A stretch of DNA of 64,000 nucleotides, from positions 248,001-312,000 of the forward strand of contig NZ_JNFG01000214.1 of the NCBI RefSeq assembly GCF_000729995.1, read 5' to 3'. This DNA comes from Caballeronia sordidicola (GTDB lineage Bacteria > Pseudomonadota > Gammaproteobacteria > Burkholderiales > Burkholderiaceae). Of the stretch, positions 17,833-27,206 are shown piece by piece. Both the position numbers and the translations under genes were made by a program. The notes beneath the pieces were generated by a model. The model was not told where the DNA came from, made no database searches, and saw nothing but the letters and a program-made list of their open reading frames with translations. How positions within the stretch are numbered: the stretch's first letter is position 1; every line of letters begins with the position of its first letter.

Positions 17833-18851
17833 CGTCCCACTCCTTTCTTGACGGCGTGCTTGGGCGCAAGGCGCGTCGGCGCCTGCCGCGCGTGCCTGCC
17901 CCTGAGCGTGCCGGCAAGCGACTTGATCATCCCCGACAAACCATGCGGCATGAAGATCAGGAACAGGAGCAGGCACAGGCCGTACATGAGCGTCTCCATT
18001 TCTCCAAAGCGCGTCAGGAACTGCGGCGCGATCACGACCACGATCGAACCCAGGATCGGCCCGTAACGCGTGCCGAGGCCGCCGACCACGGCGATCGTAA
18101 GCATCGATACCAGCACGGGAAATTCGCCCATGCTCGGGCTGACCTGCCGGCTGACAACGGCGAAACCGATGCCCGCCAATCCAGCGATAACCGCGCTCAG
18201 CACGAACACGCGCAGCTTCTGTACGGCCACGTTGACACCGAGCGCGGCTGCTGCCTTGTCATCGTCGCGGATCGCCTGCAGCGAGCGGCCAAGATGGCTC
18301 GATACGATGAAGTTCTGCAAGGCCAGCACGAGCGCGGTCGCGGCCACGATCAGGTAGTACAGCGTCACACGGTCCACGGTCTTATCGCCGATCGTGATCG
18401 ACGGAATCAGCAGGCCGCCAGTGCCGCCCGTCACGTCGATCCAGCGATTGGCCACCCCTGATATGACGAGCCCGAAACAGAGCGTCGCCATTGCGAGGTA
18501 GTGCGTGCGCAGCCTGAGCAGGGGTACGCCGATCACCACCGCGACCAGCGCGCAGATCACAAGGCTGACGGGCAGCGCCGCAAGCACCGGCAAACCTGCC
18601 TTGAGCTGCAACAGCGCGTATGCATACGCCGCGATAGCGAAGAAGCCCTGATGGCCCATGGCGATCTGTCCCGCGTAGCCGTAGAGCAGATTGAAACCCA
18701 TGCTCAGGATTGCGTAGATGCAGATCAGTGAAACCAGCCGTAACTGGAAGCCGCTGGTAAGCAGCGCCGGCGCCGCAAGTGCAACCACCAGGAACGCGAC
18801 GAACGGCAGCCGTGCTTGCCACGCGGGGGATCGGGTAGATGTGTTGGTCAT
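17829..18851 (-). CDS. livM: ABC transporter permease LivM
   Basis: A 340-residue inner-membrane permease of the LivM type with about eight to ten hydrophobic segments. It has the conserved GHQGFFAIAAYAYA, the EAA-like loop SHLGRSLQAIRDDDKAAAALGVN and GGLGTRYGPILGS. The start at 18851 overlaps the livH stop (ATGA). The C-terminus is basic and extends past the last helix. Confidence 0.95.
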   Translation of the reverse strand: MTNTSTRSPAWQARLPFVAFLVVALAAPALLTSGFQLRLVSLICIYAILSMGFNLLYGYAGQIAMGHQGFFAIAAYAYALLQLKAGLPVLAALPVSLVICALVAVVIGVPLLRLRTHYLAMATLCFGLVISGVANRWIDVTGGTGGLLIPSITIGDKTVDRVTLYYLIVAATALVLALQNFIVSSHLGRSLQAIRDDDKAAAALGVNVAVQKLRVFVLSAVIAGLAGIGFAVVSRQVSPSMGEFPVLVSMLTIAVVGGLGTRYGPILGSIVVVIAPQFLTRFGEMETLMYGLCLLLFLIFMPHGLSGMIKSLAGTLRGRHARQAPTRLAPKHAVKKGVGR

Positions 18852-19729
18852 CGCCGGACCGCCTCCAAGTCGCCCAGGAGTCCGAAAGGACGGATCAGAA
18901 GGACCAGGAGAATGAGGAGGAAGATGATGGGTTCCGCATACAGGCTGCTGCCGTAACCGGCGACGAACGTCTCCAGCAAACCAATGACGAGCCCGCCCGC
19001 CGCCGCCGCGAACGGGCTGCCAAGGCCACCGAGTATCGCGGCCATGAAGCCCTTGACCGTCAGCGCCACGCCCATTGAAACCTGGCCGCCGAGGAGCGGC
19101 CCGATCAGCACGCCTGAGATGCCGCTCACGAATGCGCTGAACATGAACCCGAAGCGGACAATGCGCGACGAGCGAATGCCCATCAACTGCGCGACGCGCG
19201 GGTTCGCTCCGGTTGCGCGCACGCACAGTCCAAAGCTCGTGCGATACAACAAGAACCACGTGACAAGCAGAAAGACGACGAAAGCGCCCACGATCGCGAG
19301 CTGCTGAAGATTGGTCGTCAGCGGTCCGAGGGTGATGGGATCGAGCGGCAGGATGTTGGGCACATAAAGCTGGTTCGCACCCCAGATCAGCAACGCAATG
19401 CCGCTTGCGATGATCGCGGCTGCCAATGTCCCGATCATGATCGTGAGCGGCGGTGCGCCGCGCCGCACGAGCGGGCGATACACCGCGAATTCGAGCGCAA
19501 GCGCGCAGATGAGTACCACTGCTATCACGGCCAGCAGCGCGACGGGCGTGGGCAGGCTGTACGTGACCATGAAGAGGATCGCCGACATCGCGCCGATCAT
19601 CACGAAATCGCCCTGCGCGAAATTGATGACCCGATTCGTGCCGTAGATCAGCGATAGCGACAGTCCGATCAGACCGTAGACGCTCCCGTTGGTTAGCCCA
19701 GCGAGCAGTAAGACACTGATTTTATCCAT
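18848..19729 (-). CDS. livH: ABC transporter permease LivH
   Basis: A 293-residue permease starting MDKISVLLLAGLTNGSVYGLIGLSLSLIYG at 19729. Typical LivH features are NRVINFAQGDFVMIGA near the N-terminus, the EAA loop FGLCVRATGANPRVAQLMGI and GFMAAILGGLGSPFAAAAGG. It follows the binding-protein gene by 66 bases and is translationally coupled to livM. Confidence 0.95.
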   Translation of the reverse strand: MDKISVLLLAGLTNGSVYGLIGLSLSLIYGTNRVINFAQGDFVMIGAMSAILFMVTYSLPTPVALLAVIAVVLICALALEFAVYRPLVRRGAPPLTIMIGTLAAAIIASGIALLIWGANQLYVPNILPLDPITLGPLTTNLQQLAIVGAFVVFLLVTWFLLYRTSFGLCVRATGANPRVAQLMGIRSSRIVRFGFMFSAFVSGISGVLIGPLLGGQVSMGVALTVKGFMAAILGGLGSPFAAAAGGLVIGLLETFVAGYGSSLYAEPIIFLLILLVLLIRPFGLLGDLEAVRR

Positions 19730-19795
19730 TTGCGTATGCCAGTTTAGAGGGCAAAGCGAAGCGCCGCTGCGGCCCTTGCGGGCTCGCATAAGCGG

Positions 19796-21043
19796 TTAAA
19801 GCGGCTTGAACTTGCTCAGGTCGGGCTTGACGAGCCGCGTCCCGTTGTCCGCGACGAGAATGAAGACGTACCAGTTCTGATCAGGCGAGCCGTGATGCTG
19901 TTGCGGACCAAAGTGGTAACTCGCGTTCTGCTCGCCCTGCAGTCCCTTGAACTGCGTGAGCTTTTCGGTGCCGTCACGGAACGCCTTGCGCGCTTCTTCG
20001 ATGTTGCCGGCGTCGATCGCCTTGAGCACGGCTGGCGTCGCGATGACCTGCAGCGCCGCTTTGGCGGCGTCATAGCCGATGACCGGATAAAGCGTCGGCT
20101 GGTGCGGCCCGAAGCGCGCATTGAAGGCCGTGAAGAACTTCTGCACGTCGGGGCGTGACGGATCGACGGTATTCGGAATCAGCACGCCGTCGCTTGACGA
20201 CCCTGCAAGCTTGCGCATCGTGTCGAGCAGCGCACTGCGCGACACGACTATCGGCGCCGTAATGTTGAGCTGGTGCGCAGTGCGCAGCACGCGCGCGCCG
20301 TCGGCGGGATAGGGGAAAACGAGCAGCACGTCGGGCTTCGCGTCACGCAGGTTCGTGAGTTGCGGCGACAAGTCCGTCGCGTTCACGTCGTAAGTCTGCT
20401 GCGCTACCACCGCGATGTTCTTTTTCTTGAGCGCGGCGGTCGTCGCGCGGGCGCCGTCGGTGCCGAACGGCAGCGAGTTGTTGATGATCGCCGGCCGCTT
20501 GAATCCCTGCTGCGCGAGCAGGTCGGCAATCGCCGCCGCATCCTGGCGATTGGCCGGCCCGAAGCGGAAGTTATACGTCGCGGGCGGATCAGTCAGCGTG
20601 TCCGTGCCGGCTGACAGCATGTAGTAGGGGATCTTGTTTTCTGTCGCTACGGGAATCATCGCCGCAGCCGGCGCCGAAGGATTTCCGCCGATGATCACCA
20701 ACCCCTTGTCGTCTTCGGCGCAGCGTGAGGCAAAGGTCGCCGTCAATTGCGGGTCGGTCTTGCCGTCATAGGCAATCACCTTCAACGGGTGACCACCGAT
20801 TCCACCCGCGGCATTGGCTTCGTCGACCGCCATCATCACACCCTGGTAACCCTGGGTGCCCGTATCCGCTGCCGCACCACTGCGGTCATCGATCGAACAA
20901 ATCAGGATCGGATCGGCGGCGAACGCAGGAAGCGTGATGGCGGTGGCGACGCTCGCCACTGCGATCAGTCCCACGACCTTCGTCCAGCCGGATTTCGGTG
21001 TCAAATTCGGTCTCAAGCGTGTCGCGCATCTCGACGTGTTCAT
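19796..21043 (-). CDS. livK: ABC transporter substrate-binding protein (LivK type)
   Basis: A 415-residue periplasmic binding protein with a signal peptide (KVVGLIAVASVATAITLPAFA) and the mature start DPILICSIDDRSGAAADTG. It heads the livKHMGF-dehydrogenase operon, so it is the natural partner of this importer. It is paralogous to the protein at 1262-2497, and the two share ligand-proximal segments including SAPAAAMIP-like and YDVNATDLSPQL-like stretches. The ligand is unknown; given the neighbours it is probably the pathway substrate or a related acid. Confidence 0.93.
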   Translation of the reverse strand: MNTSRCATRLRPNLTPKSGWTKVVGLIAVASVATAITLPAFAADPILICSIDDRSGAAADTGTQGYQGVMMAVDEANAAGGIGGHPLKVIAYDGKTDPQLTATFASRCAEDDKGLVIIGGNPSAPAAAMIPVATENKIPYYMLSAGTDTLTDPPATYNFRFGPANRQDAAAIADLLAQQGFKRPAIINNSLPFGTDGARATTAALKKKNIAVVAQQTYDVNATDLSPQLTNLRDAKPDVLLVFPYPADGARVLRTAHQLNITAPIVVSRSALLDTMRKLAGSSSDGVLIPNTVDPSRPDVQKFFTAFNARFGPHQPTLYPVIGYDAAKAALQVIATPAVLKAIDAGNIEEARKAFRDGTEKLTQFKGLQGEQNASYHFGPQQHHGSPDQNWYVFILVADNGTRLVKPDLSKFKPL

Positions 21044-21097
21044 GGATGTCTTCTCCGGGTACTCGCTCGGTCAATCGCTTGACCTTGGTTTATTTGT

Positions 21098-21114
21098 CAT
21101 TGGATGAACCTTTG
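21098..21114 (-). promoter_or_regulatory. Putative operator between livK and the divergent ADH gene
   Basis: An identical copy of CATTGGATGAACCTTTG, 54 bases before the livK start and 153 bases before the alcohol dehydrogenase start on the other strand. On the minus strand it reads CAAAGGTTCATCCAATG, the same orientation as at the other operons. The left half of the palindrome seen at 13768 is only partly kept here (TCAT). Confidence 0.65.
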
Positions 21115-21267
21115 CGCTTATCATAGGGTCGTCAGATTCCCGGTGTCAAGAAAGCTCGGCTCGGGGTTTAACCTTGGATAGTCCGCGTCGGGCTTCGTCT
21201 GTAGAGTTGTTTGAAGAATCGAAACCGGCCGTCGATGCCTCGGCGGCGCTCACATCAGGAGACAAAC

Positions 21268-22347
21268 GTGAAGATGCAATGCACTCACACCATGCATGGC
21301 GTGCAGTTGCGGGATCCCGGTAATGTCGTGCTTACCCGGCTCCCCGTTCCGGCAGCCGCTGCCGGCGAAGTCGTGCTGCGCGTGCTGGCCGCGGGCCTGT
21401 GTCAGACCGACCTGCACATCCGCAGCGCATCCGACTCGCGCACGCCCGACGGCACGACGCTCGGACATGAGATCGCGGGCGAGGTGGAAGACATCGGGGC
21501 AGGCGTGACGCAATGGCGCCGCGGCGAGCGTGTGGTCGTTCATCCGTGCTGGTCGTGCGGCGCGTGCAGCGCATGTCTCGCCGGCCGGCAGAACGCCTGC
21601 CGCCGCACCGGCGGCAGGCTGAACCCGCCGCCGACTCCCGGTGTGACAAAAAATGGGGGCATGGCCGAATACGTAAGCGCACCGGCTAGTGCGCTTGTTG
21701 CAATCGGAGATCTCGATCCCGCAATCGCCGCCACGCTGACCGACGCGGCACTCACGCCTTATCACGCGATCCGGACTTGCCGCGACCTCTTAGATCCAGG
21801 CTCAACCACCGTGATCATCGGGCTGGGCGGGCTCGGCAATCTCGCGGCGCAAATTCTTCGTGCGACGACGGCGACGCGAATCGTGGCGACGGACATCTCG
21901 CAAGAGGCGATCGATGCGGCGCGACCATGGGCCGACGACACCCTGCGCTCGGACCAGCCGGATCTGGCTGCGCGGATCGTCGAGATGACCGAAGGCTTCG
22001 GCGCTGATGTCGTGCTTGATTTCGTCGGCACTGATGCAACGCTACAGCTGGCGGCCTCACTCGTCGGCCGGTACGGCGCGATTCGTGTCGTAGGGCTCTC
22101 GGGCGGCACTTATCCGTTCGTCGCGCGCTCGGCCGGCAATTCGTTGCCGCGCGGCGTGTCCCTCATGTGCCCGTATGGCGGAACCTACAGCGACCTCGCA
22201 GCCGTGATCGCGCTCGCACAGCGCGGGGAGATCCGGCCCCTCGTCACGCGCTTTGCCCTTGGCGACGCGATGAGCGCCTTCGACGCTTTGCAGGCTGGCG
22301 AAATTCGCGGACGCGCGGTGCTGATTCCTGGGGAAGCCGCAACGTAA
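21268..22347 (+). CDS. Zinc-dependent alcohol dehydrogenase
   Basis: A roughly 359-residue medium-chain dehydrogenase. I take the GTG at 21268, six bases after AGGAGA; an ATG two codons later is possible. The catalytic zinc site shows as GLCQTDLHI and GHEIAGEVEDIGAGV. The structural zinc loop is the Cys-rich CWSCGACSACLAGRQNAC, and the cofactor site is IGLGGLGNLAAQI with a following Asp (ATDIS), which favours NAD. It is transcribed away from livK over a shared operator. It would oxidise the alcohol produced by the P450 or another pathway alcohol. Confidence 0.92.
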   Translation: MKMQCTHTMHGVQLRDPGNVVLTRLPVPAAAAGEVVLRVLAAGLCQTDLHIRSASDSRTPDGTTLGHEIAGEVEDIGAGVTQWRRGERVVVHPCWSCGACSACLAGRQNACRRTGGRLNPPPTPGVTKNGGMAEYVSAPASALVAIGDLDPAIAATLTDAALTPYHAIRTCRDLLDPGSTTVIIGLGGLGNLAAQILRATTATRIVATDISQEAIDAARPWADDTLRSDQPDLAARIVEMTEGFGADVVLDFVGTDATLQLAASLVGRYGAIRVVGLSGGTYPFVARSAGNSLPRGVSLMCPYGGTYSDLAAVIALAQRGEIRPLVTRFALGDAMSAFDALQAGEIRGRAVLIPGEAAT

Positions 22348-22372
22348 GCGCAGCAAAAACACAGCGGCGCGA

Positions 22373-24103
22373 TCAGGCCATATGCGCCGCTGCGGCCGTG
22401 ACCTGCCCGACCATCATGTCGGCAACTTTCTCCGCGGCCATCATCGTCGGGAAGTTGATGTTGCCGCTCGGAATATGCGGAAAGATCGATGCATCGACAA
22501 CGCGCAAGCCCTGCACGCCCCGCACGCGTGCCTGATGGTCGGTCACGGCAAGCGGATCGTCGTCCGCGCCCATCCGGCAGGTACACGACGGATGCCACAC
22601 GCCCACGCACGCGCCACGCACGAACTCGCGCAGTGCCGCGTCGTCGGCGAGGAGGTCTGCGAGCGTCGCGCCGCCGGCTATCACTCGCGTCATCAGCAAG
22701 CGCCGCAGCGGTGGTGGACCATCGAGCAAGGCGGCCAGCACGTCGGTGATCATCTTGTTGCGGCGACTCAGGAGCGCCACCTGTCTGACCTTCTCGCTGT
22801 AGCTCGCCGGAAACGGATCGGCCGTCACTTCCTTTACGGCCGCGAGCGCCTGCACCGCCGCCATCCGGCGAAAGCCGTCGACCAGCCGGTCGAGGTCACG
22901 CTCGTCCGAGAGAAAGTTGAAATCGATCGAGGGCGCCACCCGCCAGTCCGCCGAGGCGAGCTTGACTTCGCCAACGTTGGAGAACGGCTTGTTCACATAC
23001 ATCAGCATGGTGCCAATGCGCTCGCCGACGGCATGCCACGATGTCTTCGTGACAACGGACACGAACATGTCACCGCCCGGTGCGCCTCCCATGCCGGAGG
23101 AATAGCGCCAGCCGAGCAGGATGTGCCTGCGGGTTGATCCATTCACACGGGCGGCCTTGCGTATGAACGATGCCAGCGCAATCGACGGATGCTCCATCAG
23201 ATGCTGCCCGACACCGGGCGACTCCGCGACAACCGTAATCCCGTGCTCGCGCAAATGCGCAGCGGGACCTATGCCCGAGCGCATGAGAATGGCCGGCGAC
23301 TGCAGCGCGCCCGCCGACAAAATGACTTCGCCGGCCCGCACGGTGGCGGGCCGATCCGGCGCTTCAATACGGATGCCGCAGCATCTCGTGCCTTCAAACA
23401 GCAGGCCGGCGACTTCGGTATCGGTCCAGATCGTCAGGTTCGGGCGATCGCGTGTTTGCGCGTCGAGATAGCCCATCGACGCCGACACGCGCCGTTCGTC
23501 CAGGTTCGAGATTGCAATGGGAAAGTAGCCGTCCCTGAACTCGCCATTCTGGTCCGGCAAGTAGCTGTAACCCGACTCCTTCAACGCAGCGGCAATGGCC
23601 GTGGCGTGCTTCGGCCATGCGTCGGGAAAAATTCGGCGCACCGGAATGCGCCCTGATTTGCCGTGCAATGGACCGTCGAAATCGATGTCTCGCTCGATCT
23701 TCCTGAAATACGGCAGCACGCTCTCCCATCCCCAGCCCTTGAGGCCGCGCGCTTCCCAGTCGTCGTAGTCACTGGGCGCGCCGCGGTTGAAGAATTGTCC
23801 GTTGATCGACGAGCCTCCGCCCAGGATGCGGGCTTGCTCATACTTGCGCAATTTGCGCGGCGCCGTGGTTGCATCGGTTGGCGCAACGGTCGTCACGCGC
23901 AGGTCAGGCCACAAGTAGTTCGGGTTCAGGTAGGCGGTGCCCGGGTAGCTGTCCAGGATCGCCGCCGGCAGCTTGTCGTTCGGCAAGTCGGCGCCCGCTT
24001 CGCAGAGCAGCACCCGCTTGGCTGGATTCGCCGAGAGGCGATTGGCGAGCACCGAACCGGCCGAACCGCCGCCGACAATGATGTAGTCAAAGAATGTCGT
24101 CAT
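22373..24103 (-). CDS. GMC-family FAD oxidoreductase
   Basis: A 576-residue glucose-methanol-choline oxidoreductase starting MTTFFDYIIVGGGSAGSVLANRLS at 24103. GMC signature 1 is seen as ILGGGSSINGQFFNRG, and signature 2 as VILSAGALQSPAILMRSGIGP. Near the C-terminus WHPSCTCRMG carries the conserved His, followed by VRGVQGLRVVDASIFPHIPSGNINFPTMM. Relatives oxidise primary or terpenoid alcohols and choline. It is the last gene of the P450 operon, so it probably acts on a P450-made or native alcohol, in parallel with the zinc ADH at 21268. Confidence 0.93.
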   Translation of the reverse strand: MTTFFDYIIVGGGSAGSVLANRLSANPAKRVLLCEAGADLPNDKLPAAILDSYPGTAYLNPNYLWPDLRVTTVAPTDATTAPRKLRKYEQARILGGGSSINGQFFNRGAPSDYDDWEARGLKGWGWESVLPYFRKIERDIDFDGPLHGKSGRIPVRRIFPDAWPKHATAIAAALKESGYSYLPDQNGEFRDGYFPIAISNLDERRVSASMGYLDAQTRDRPNLTIWTDTEVAGLLFEGTRCCGIRIEAPDRPATVRAGEVILSAGALQSPAILMRSGIGPAAHLREHGITVVAESPGVGQHLMEHPSIALASFIRKAARVNGSTRRHILLGWRYSSGMGGAPGGDMFVSVVTKTSWHAVGERIGTMLMYVNKPFSNVGEVKLASADWRVAPSIDFNFLSDERDLDRLVDGFRRMAAVQALAAVKEVTADPFPASYSEKVRQVALLSRRNKMITDVLAALLDGPPPLRRLLMTRVIAGGATLADLLADDAALREFVRGACVGVWHPSCTCRMGADDDPLAVTDHQARVRGVQGLRVVDASIFPHIPSGNINFPTMMAAEKVADMMVGQVTAAAAHMA

Positions 24104-24129
24104 ATTGATCTTGTGGTCCCTCTGCGCAT

Positions 24130-25623
24130 TCAGTCGAGATTGATCGCGATACTTTTCACCGACGTGTACAGGTCCAGCACCTCGCGGCCACGCTCGCGGC
24201 CCCATCCCGACTGCTTGTAGCCGCCGAACGGCAATGCCGGATCATTGACCATGTGGGCGTTCACGGAGACTGAACCCGCCTTGATGCGCCGCGCGAGCTT
24301 GTGCGCGAGGCTCAGGTTCTGCGTCCAGATCCCGGCGAACAGGCCGAACTCGCTGTTGTTCGCCTCCGCTGCGATGGCCTCGAGATCCTCGTCGTCAAAG
24401 GGCATCGCGCAGACTACGGGGCCGAAGATTTCTTCGCGATAGATCGACATGCTGGTCGACGTATCGACGAAGACCGTAGGGCGTACGAAATAGCCGCCGT
24501 CATCCGGTGCGGCTCTGCTGCCCATGCGTTGTGCGCCCTCCTCCTCACCCTGGCGGATATAGGCGTTGACACGCTGCATCTGCTGGCTCGAAATCAGCGG
24601 ACCTACCTGGCTATCGGGCGCGAGACCGTGACCGACTTTCAACTTGTCGCCGTGCTCGATCACGCCCTCGACCACTCGATCGAACACCTTCTTGTGAACG
24701 AAGAGCCGCGATCCGGCCGAGCAGACTTGACCGCTATTGAAGAAGATCGCGTTCGCCGCACCCGTCGTCGCGAGGTCGAGGTTGGCATCGGGAAAGACGA
24801 ATACGGGCGACTTCCCACCCAGTTCCAGTGACACTTTCTTGAGATTGCCCAGCGCGGCCTGGACGATGCGCTTGCCCGTTTGCGTCGAACCCGTGAAGGC
24901 GATCTTGTCGACATCGGGATGCGCGGCGAGTGCGGCGCCCGCCGTGGCGCCAAAACCGGTGACAATATTCACGACGCCATCCGGTATGCCCGCTTCCTGG
25001 ATGATCTGCCCGAGCCGCAGCGCATTCAACGGCGTCTGTTCAGCGGGCTTGAGCACGACAGTGCAACCGGTCGCCAGCGCGGGTGCGATCTTCCAGATCG
25101 CCATCGACAATGGAAAATTCCACGGAATGATCTGCCCGACCACGCCGACGGGATCACGCGTGGTGTACGCGTGCCATTCGCCCGGCACCGAAACGTTCAC
25201 CGACTCGCCATTCATCTTGGTCGCCCAGCCGGCCATGTAGCGGAGCATCTCCGCCGTGCCCGCAATGCCGCGCCGCGCAACCGCAAGCGGCTTGCCGTTG
25301 TCGACCGCTTCGATCTCGGCCAGTTCGTTTCCGTGATGTTCGATCAGGTCCGCGAGCCGCAACATCACGCGCGTGCGGTCCGCGGGCTTCATCTTCGCCC
25401 AGTCGCCGGTCTCGAAGGCGCGGCGCGCGGCGCGCACGGCCAGATCGATGTCCTCCGCGTCCCCTTCAGGAACGCGTGCCACGATTTCGCCCGTGCCCGG
25501 ATCGAAGACGTCGAAGGTTTTGCCCGACAGCGCCGCGACCCAGCGGCCACCGATCAGCAGTTGATGCGTGCCACGGATGAAGTTCGCGCTTCGTTCGCCC
25601 AGGCTTTCATAGATTGTCGACAT
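24130..25623 (-). CDS. NAD(P)-dependent aldehyde dehydrogenase
   Basis: A 497-residue aldehyde dehydrogenase. The catalytic residues are in place: Glu267 in LELGGKSP and Cys301 in FFNSGQVCSAGS. The cofactor loop is FTGSTQTGKRI and the oxyanion Asn is in PWNFPL. It lies between the ferredoxin reductase and the GMC oxidoreductase, so it should oxidise the aldehyde formed from the pathway alcohol to the acid that the CaiB enzymes then activate. Confidence 0.95.
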   Translation of the reverse strand: MSTIYESLGERSANFIRGTHQLLIGGRWVAALSGKTFDVFDPGTGEIVARVPEGDAEDIDLAVRAARRAFETGDWAKMKPADRTRVMLRLADLIEHHGNELAEIEAVDNGKPLAVARRGIAGTAEMLRYMAGWATKMNGESVNVSVPGEWHAYTTRDPVGVVGQIIPWNFPLSMAIWKIAPALATGCTVVLKPAEQTPLNALRLGQIIQEAGIPDGVVNIVTGFGATAGAALAAHPDVDKIAFTGSTQTGKRIVQAALGNLKKVSLELGGKSPVFVFPDANLDLATTGAANAIFFNSGQVCSAGSRLFVHKKVFDRVVEGVIEHGDKLKVGHGLAPDSQVGPLISSQQMQRVNAYIRQGEEEGAQRMGSRAAPDDGGYFVRPTVFVDTSTSMSIYREEIFGPVVCAMPFDDEDLEAIAAEANNSEFGLFAGIWTQNLSLAHKLARRIKAGSVSVNAHMVNDPALPFGGYKQSGWGRERGREVLDLYTSVKSIAINLD

Positions 25624-25635
25624 CGTTTAAGACTC

Positions 25636-26883
25636 CTAGATTGTTCGGGCCGCAGCGGGCTGGAGCAATGTTTTCAGATCGAACTGCAGGTCGGCAGCTT
25701 GTGCCGGGGTCACGGGCGCATCGGCGGCGAGCAGGCGCCGCGCGGCCATGTGATCCGCTGGGCGGTTGACCGACTCGACCGCGACGAGTTGTCCCTTCGA
25801 AAAGCCATAAGCTGAAAATTTCAGGCCGGCCCGGTCGCCGCGCAGGACCACCTCGTCGGCACGGCCCATCGCGACGCCGGCGATCTGCAACTTCACGCCG
25901 CCCTGATCGCTCCAGAACCACGGGACGGCTTCGAAACCATGCGTGTGCCCGGTTAGCCGTTGCGCGAGATAGCGCGCCTGGTCGACCGCGTTCTGAACCG
26001 ATTCGATCCGGCAGTTGCCGAATGCAAAGCGCGACGGGAACGCCGCGCAATCACCGAGCGCGGAAATCGACGGATCGCTTGTCGCCAGGTTCAAATCGAC
26101 GACGATGCCGTTCGCGATTTCAAGGCCCGCTTCTTTCGCGAGTTCCACATTCGGAATCACGCCGATGCTCACAACGAGCAGGTCGGCTTCATGCAGCGTG
26201 CCGTCGGTCGTCTGTGCACCCACGACCCGACCCGCCTCCGTGTGGATGCTGGTCACGCCACTATCGAAACTGAAGGTGGTTCCGAGCGACTCATGGTGTT
26301 GGCGAAAGGCGTCGGCAACGGGCGAACTGACGGCTCGGCTCATCAGATTCGAACTCGCCTCGATCACCCGCACCGAGACACCGCGCTTCGCGGCCACGGC
26401 GGCGAACTCGAGCCCGAGAAAACCCGCACCGACGATCACGGCCTGCTGCGAGCGGTTGAGCGCCTCGCGCAGGCCACGCGCGTCGTGCAGCGTACGCAGG
26501 CTAAGCAAACCAGTGGTCGAGCTGTCCCAACCCGGCAGGAGGCGGTTGCGCGCGCCCGTCGCCAGGACGAGATGCTCATAGTCAATGCACCGGCCGTCGC
26601 CCGTCGTCACCTGGCGGCGTTCCCGGTCGATGTGCGGTATCCGCACGCCGAGCATCAGTTCAATATCGCGGCCCGCATAAAAGGCTTCCGTCTGGAACGT
26701 AAGCTGCTCGGCCTCGCAGTCGCCGCTCTGGAACGCCTTCGACAACGGCGGGCGCTGATACGGAAGATCCGGCTCGTCACCGATCAGCAGCACGCGCTTC
26801 TCGTAGCCGGCATCGCGCAGCGACACAGCCAGCTGATAGCCGGCCTGCCCCGCGCCGATAATCAAGATTCCCGCGTCCTTCAT
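25636..26883 (-). CDS. Ferredoxin reductase (P450 class I chain)
   Basis: A 415-residue FAD/NAD oxidoreductase of the putidaredoxin-reductase/ThcD type. The first dinucleotide motif is GAGQAG (10-15), the NAD motif is VGAGFLGLEFA (from 151), and the FAD contact is VSALGDCAAFP. The segment LPYQRPPLSKAF is characteristic of this group. It is next to the [3Fe-4S] ferredoxin and P450 genes and should pass NADH electrons to them. Confidence 0.93.
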   Translation of the reverse strand: MKDAGILIIGAGQAGYQLAVSLRDAGYEKRVLLIGDEPDLPYQRPPLSKAFQSGDCEAEQLTFQTEAFYAGRDIELMLGVRIPHIDRERRQVTTGDGRCIDYEHLVLATGARNRLLPGWDSSTTGLLSLRTLHDARGLREALNRSQQAVIVGAGFLGLEFAAVAAKRGVSVRVIEASSNLMSRAVSSPVADAFRQHHESLGTTFSFDSGVTSIHTEAGRVVGAQTTDGTLHEADLLVVSIGVIPNVELAKEAGLEIANGIVVDLNLATSDPSISALGDCAAFPSRFAFGNCRIESVQNAVDQARYLAQRLTGHTHGFEAVPWFWSDQGGVKLQIAGVAMGRADEVVLRGDRAGLKFSAYGFSKGQLVAVESVNRPADHMAARRLLAADAPVTPAQAADLQFDLKTLLQPAAARTI

Positions 26884-26946
26884 GTCACGACCTTTGCAAA
26901 CGTGTTACGCCGCCGGCGCATGTGAAGAGCGCCGGGATCACGGGTG

Positions 26947-27141
26947 TCACTCGTCGAATGAAATCACGAGCGCCGGGCACAGTCGCGCGGCTTCACGGCA
27001 GGCCTCATGCAGGTGTTGCGGCGGATATTCCTGAAGAACGATGACAAGGCCGTCATCCTCGTTCTGGCTGAAGACTTCCGGAGCGGCCACCACGCACAAC
27101 CCGGCACCGATGCATTTCGTCGCGTCAACCTTGATTCTCAT
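26947..27141 (-). CDS. [3Fe-4S] ferredoxin
   Basis: A 64-residue ferredoxin. The cluster ligands are Cys10, Cys16 and Cys55, in KCIGAGLC and RLCP; the position of the second cysteine of a [4Fe-4S] site is Ala13, which marks a single [3Fe-4S] cluster. A further Cys48 is also present. Ferredoxins of this type serve bacterial P450s, and the gene sits between the reductase and the P450. Confidence 0.93.
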   Translation of the reverse strand: MRIKVDATKCIGAGLCVVAAPEVFSQNEDDGLVIVLQEYPPQHLHEACREAARLCPALVISFDE

Positions 27142-27206
27142 GTCTGTCTCCTGATGCTTTCTTCATGCTCGCACGGGGTGCGCGGGCTTATCCAGCCACA
27201 ACTCGG

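Noticed and set aside
25960..26925. 321-codon plus-strand frame
   Set aside because: Complement of the ferredoxin reductase; high-GC antisense frames are common here.
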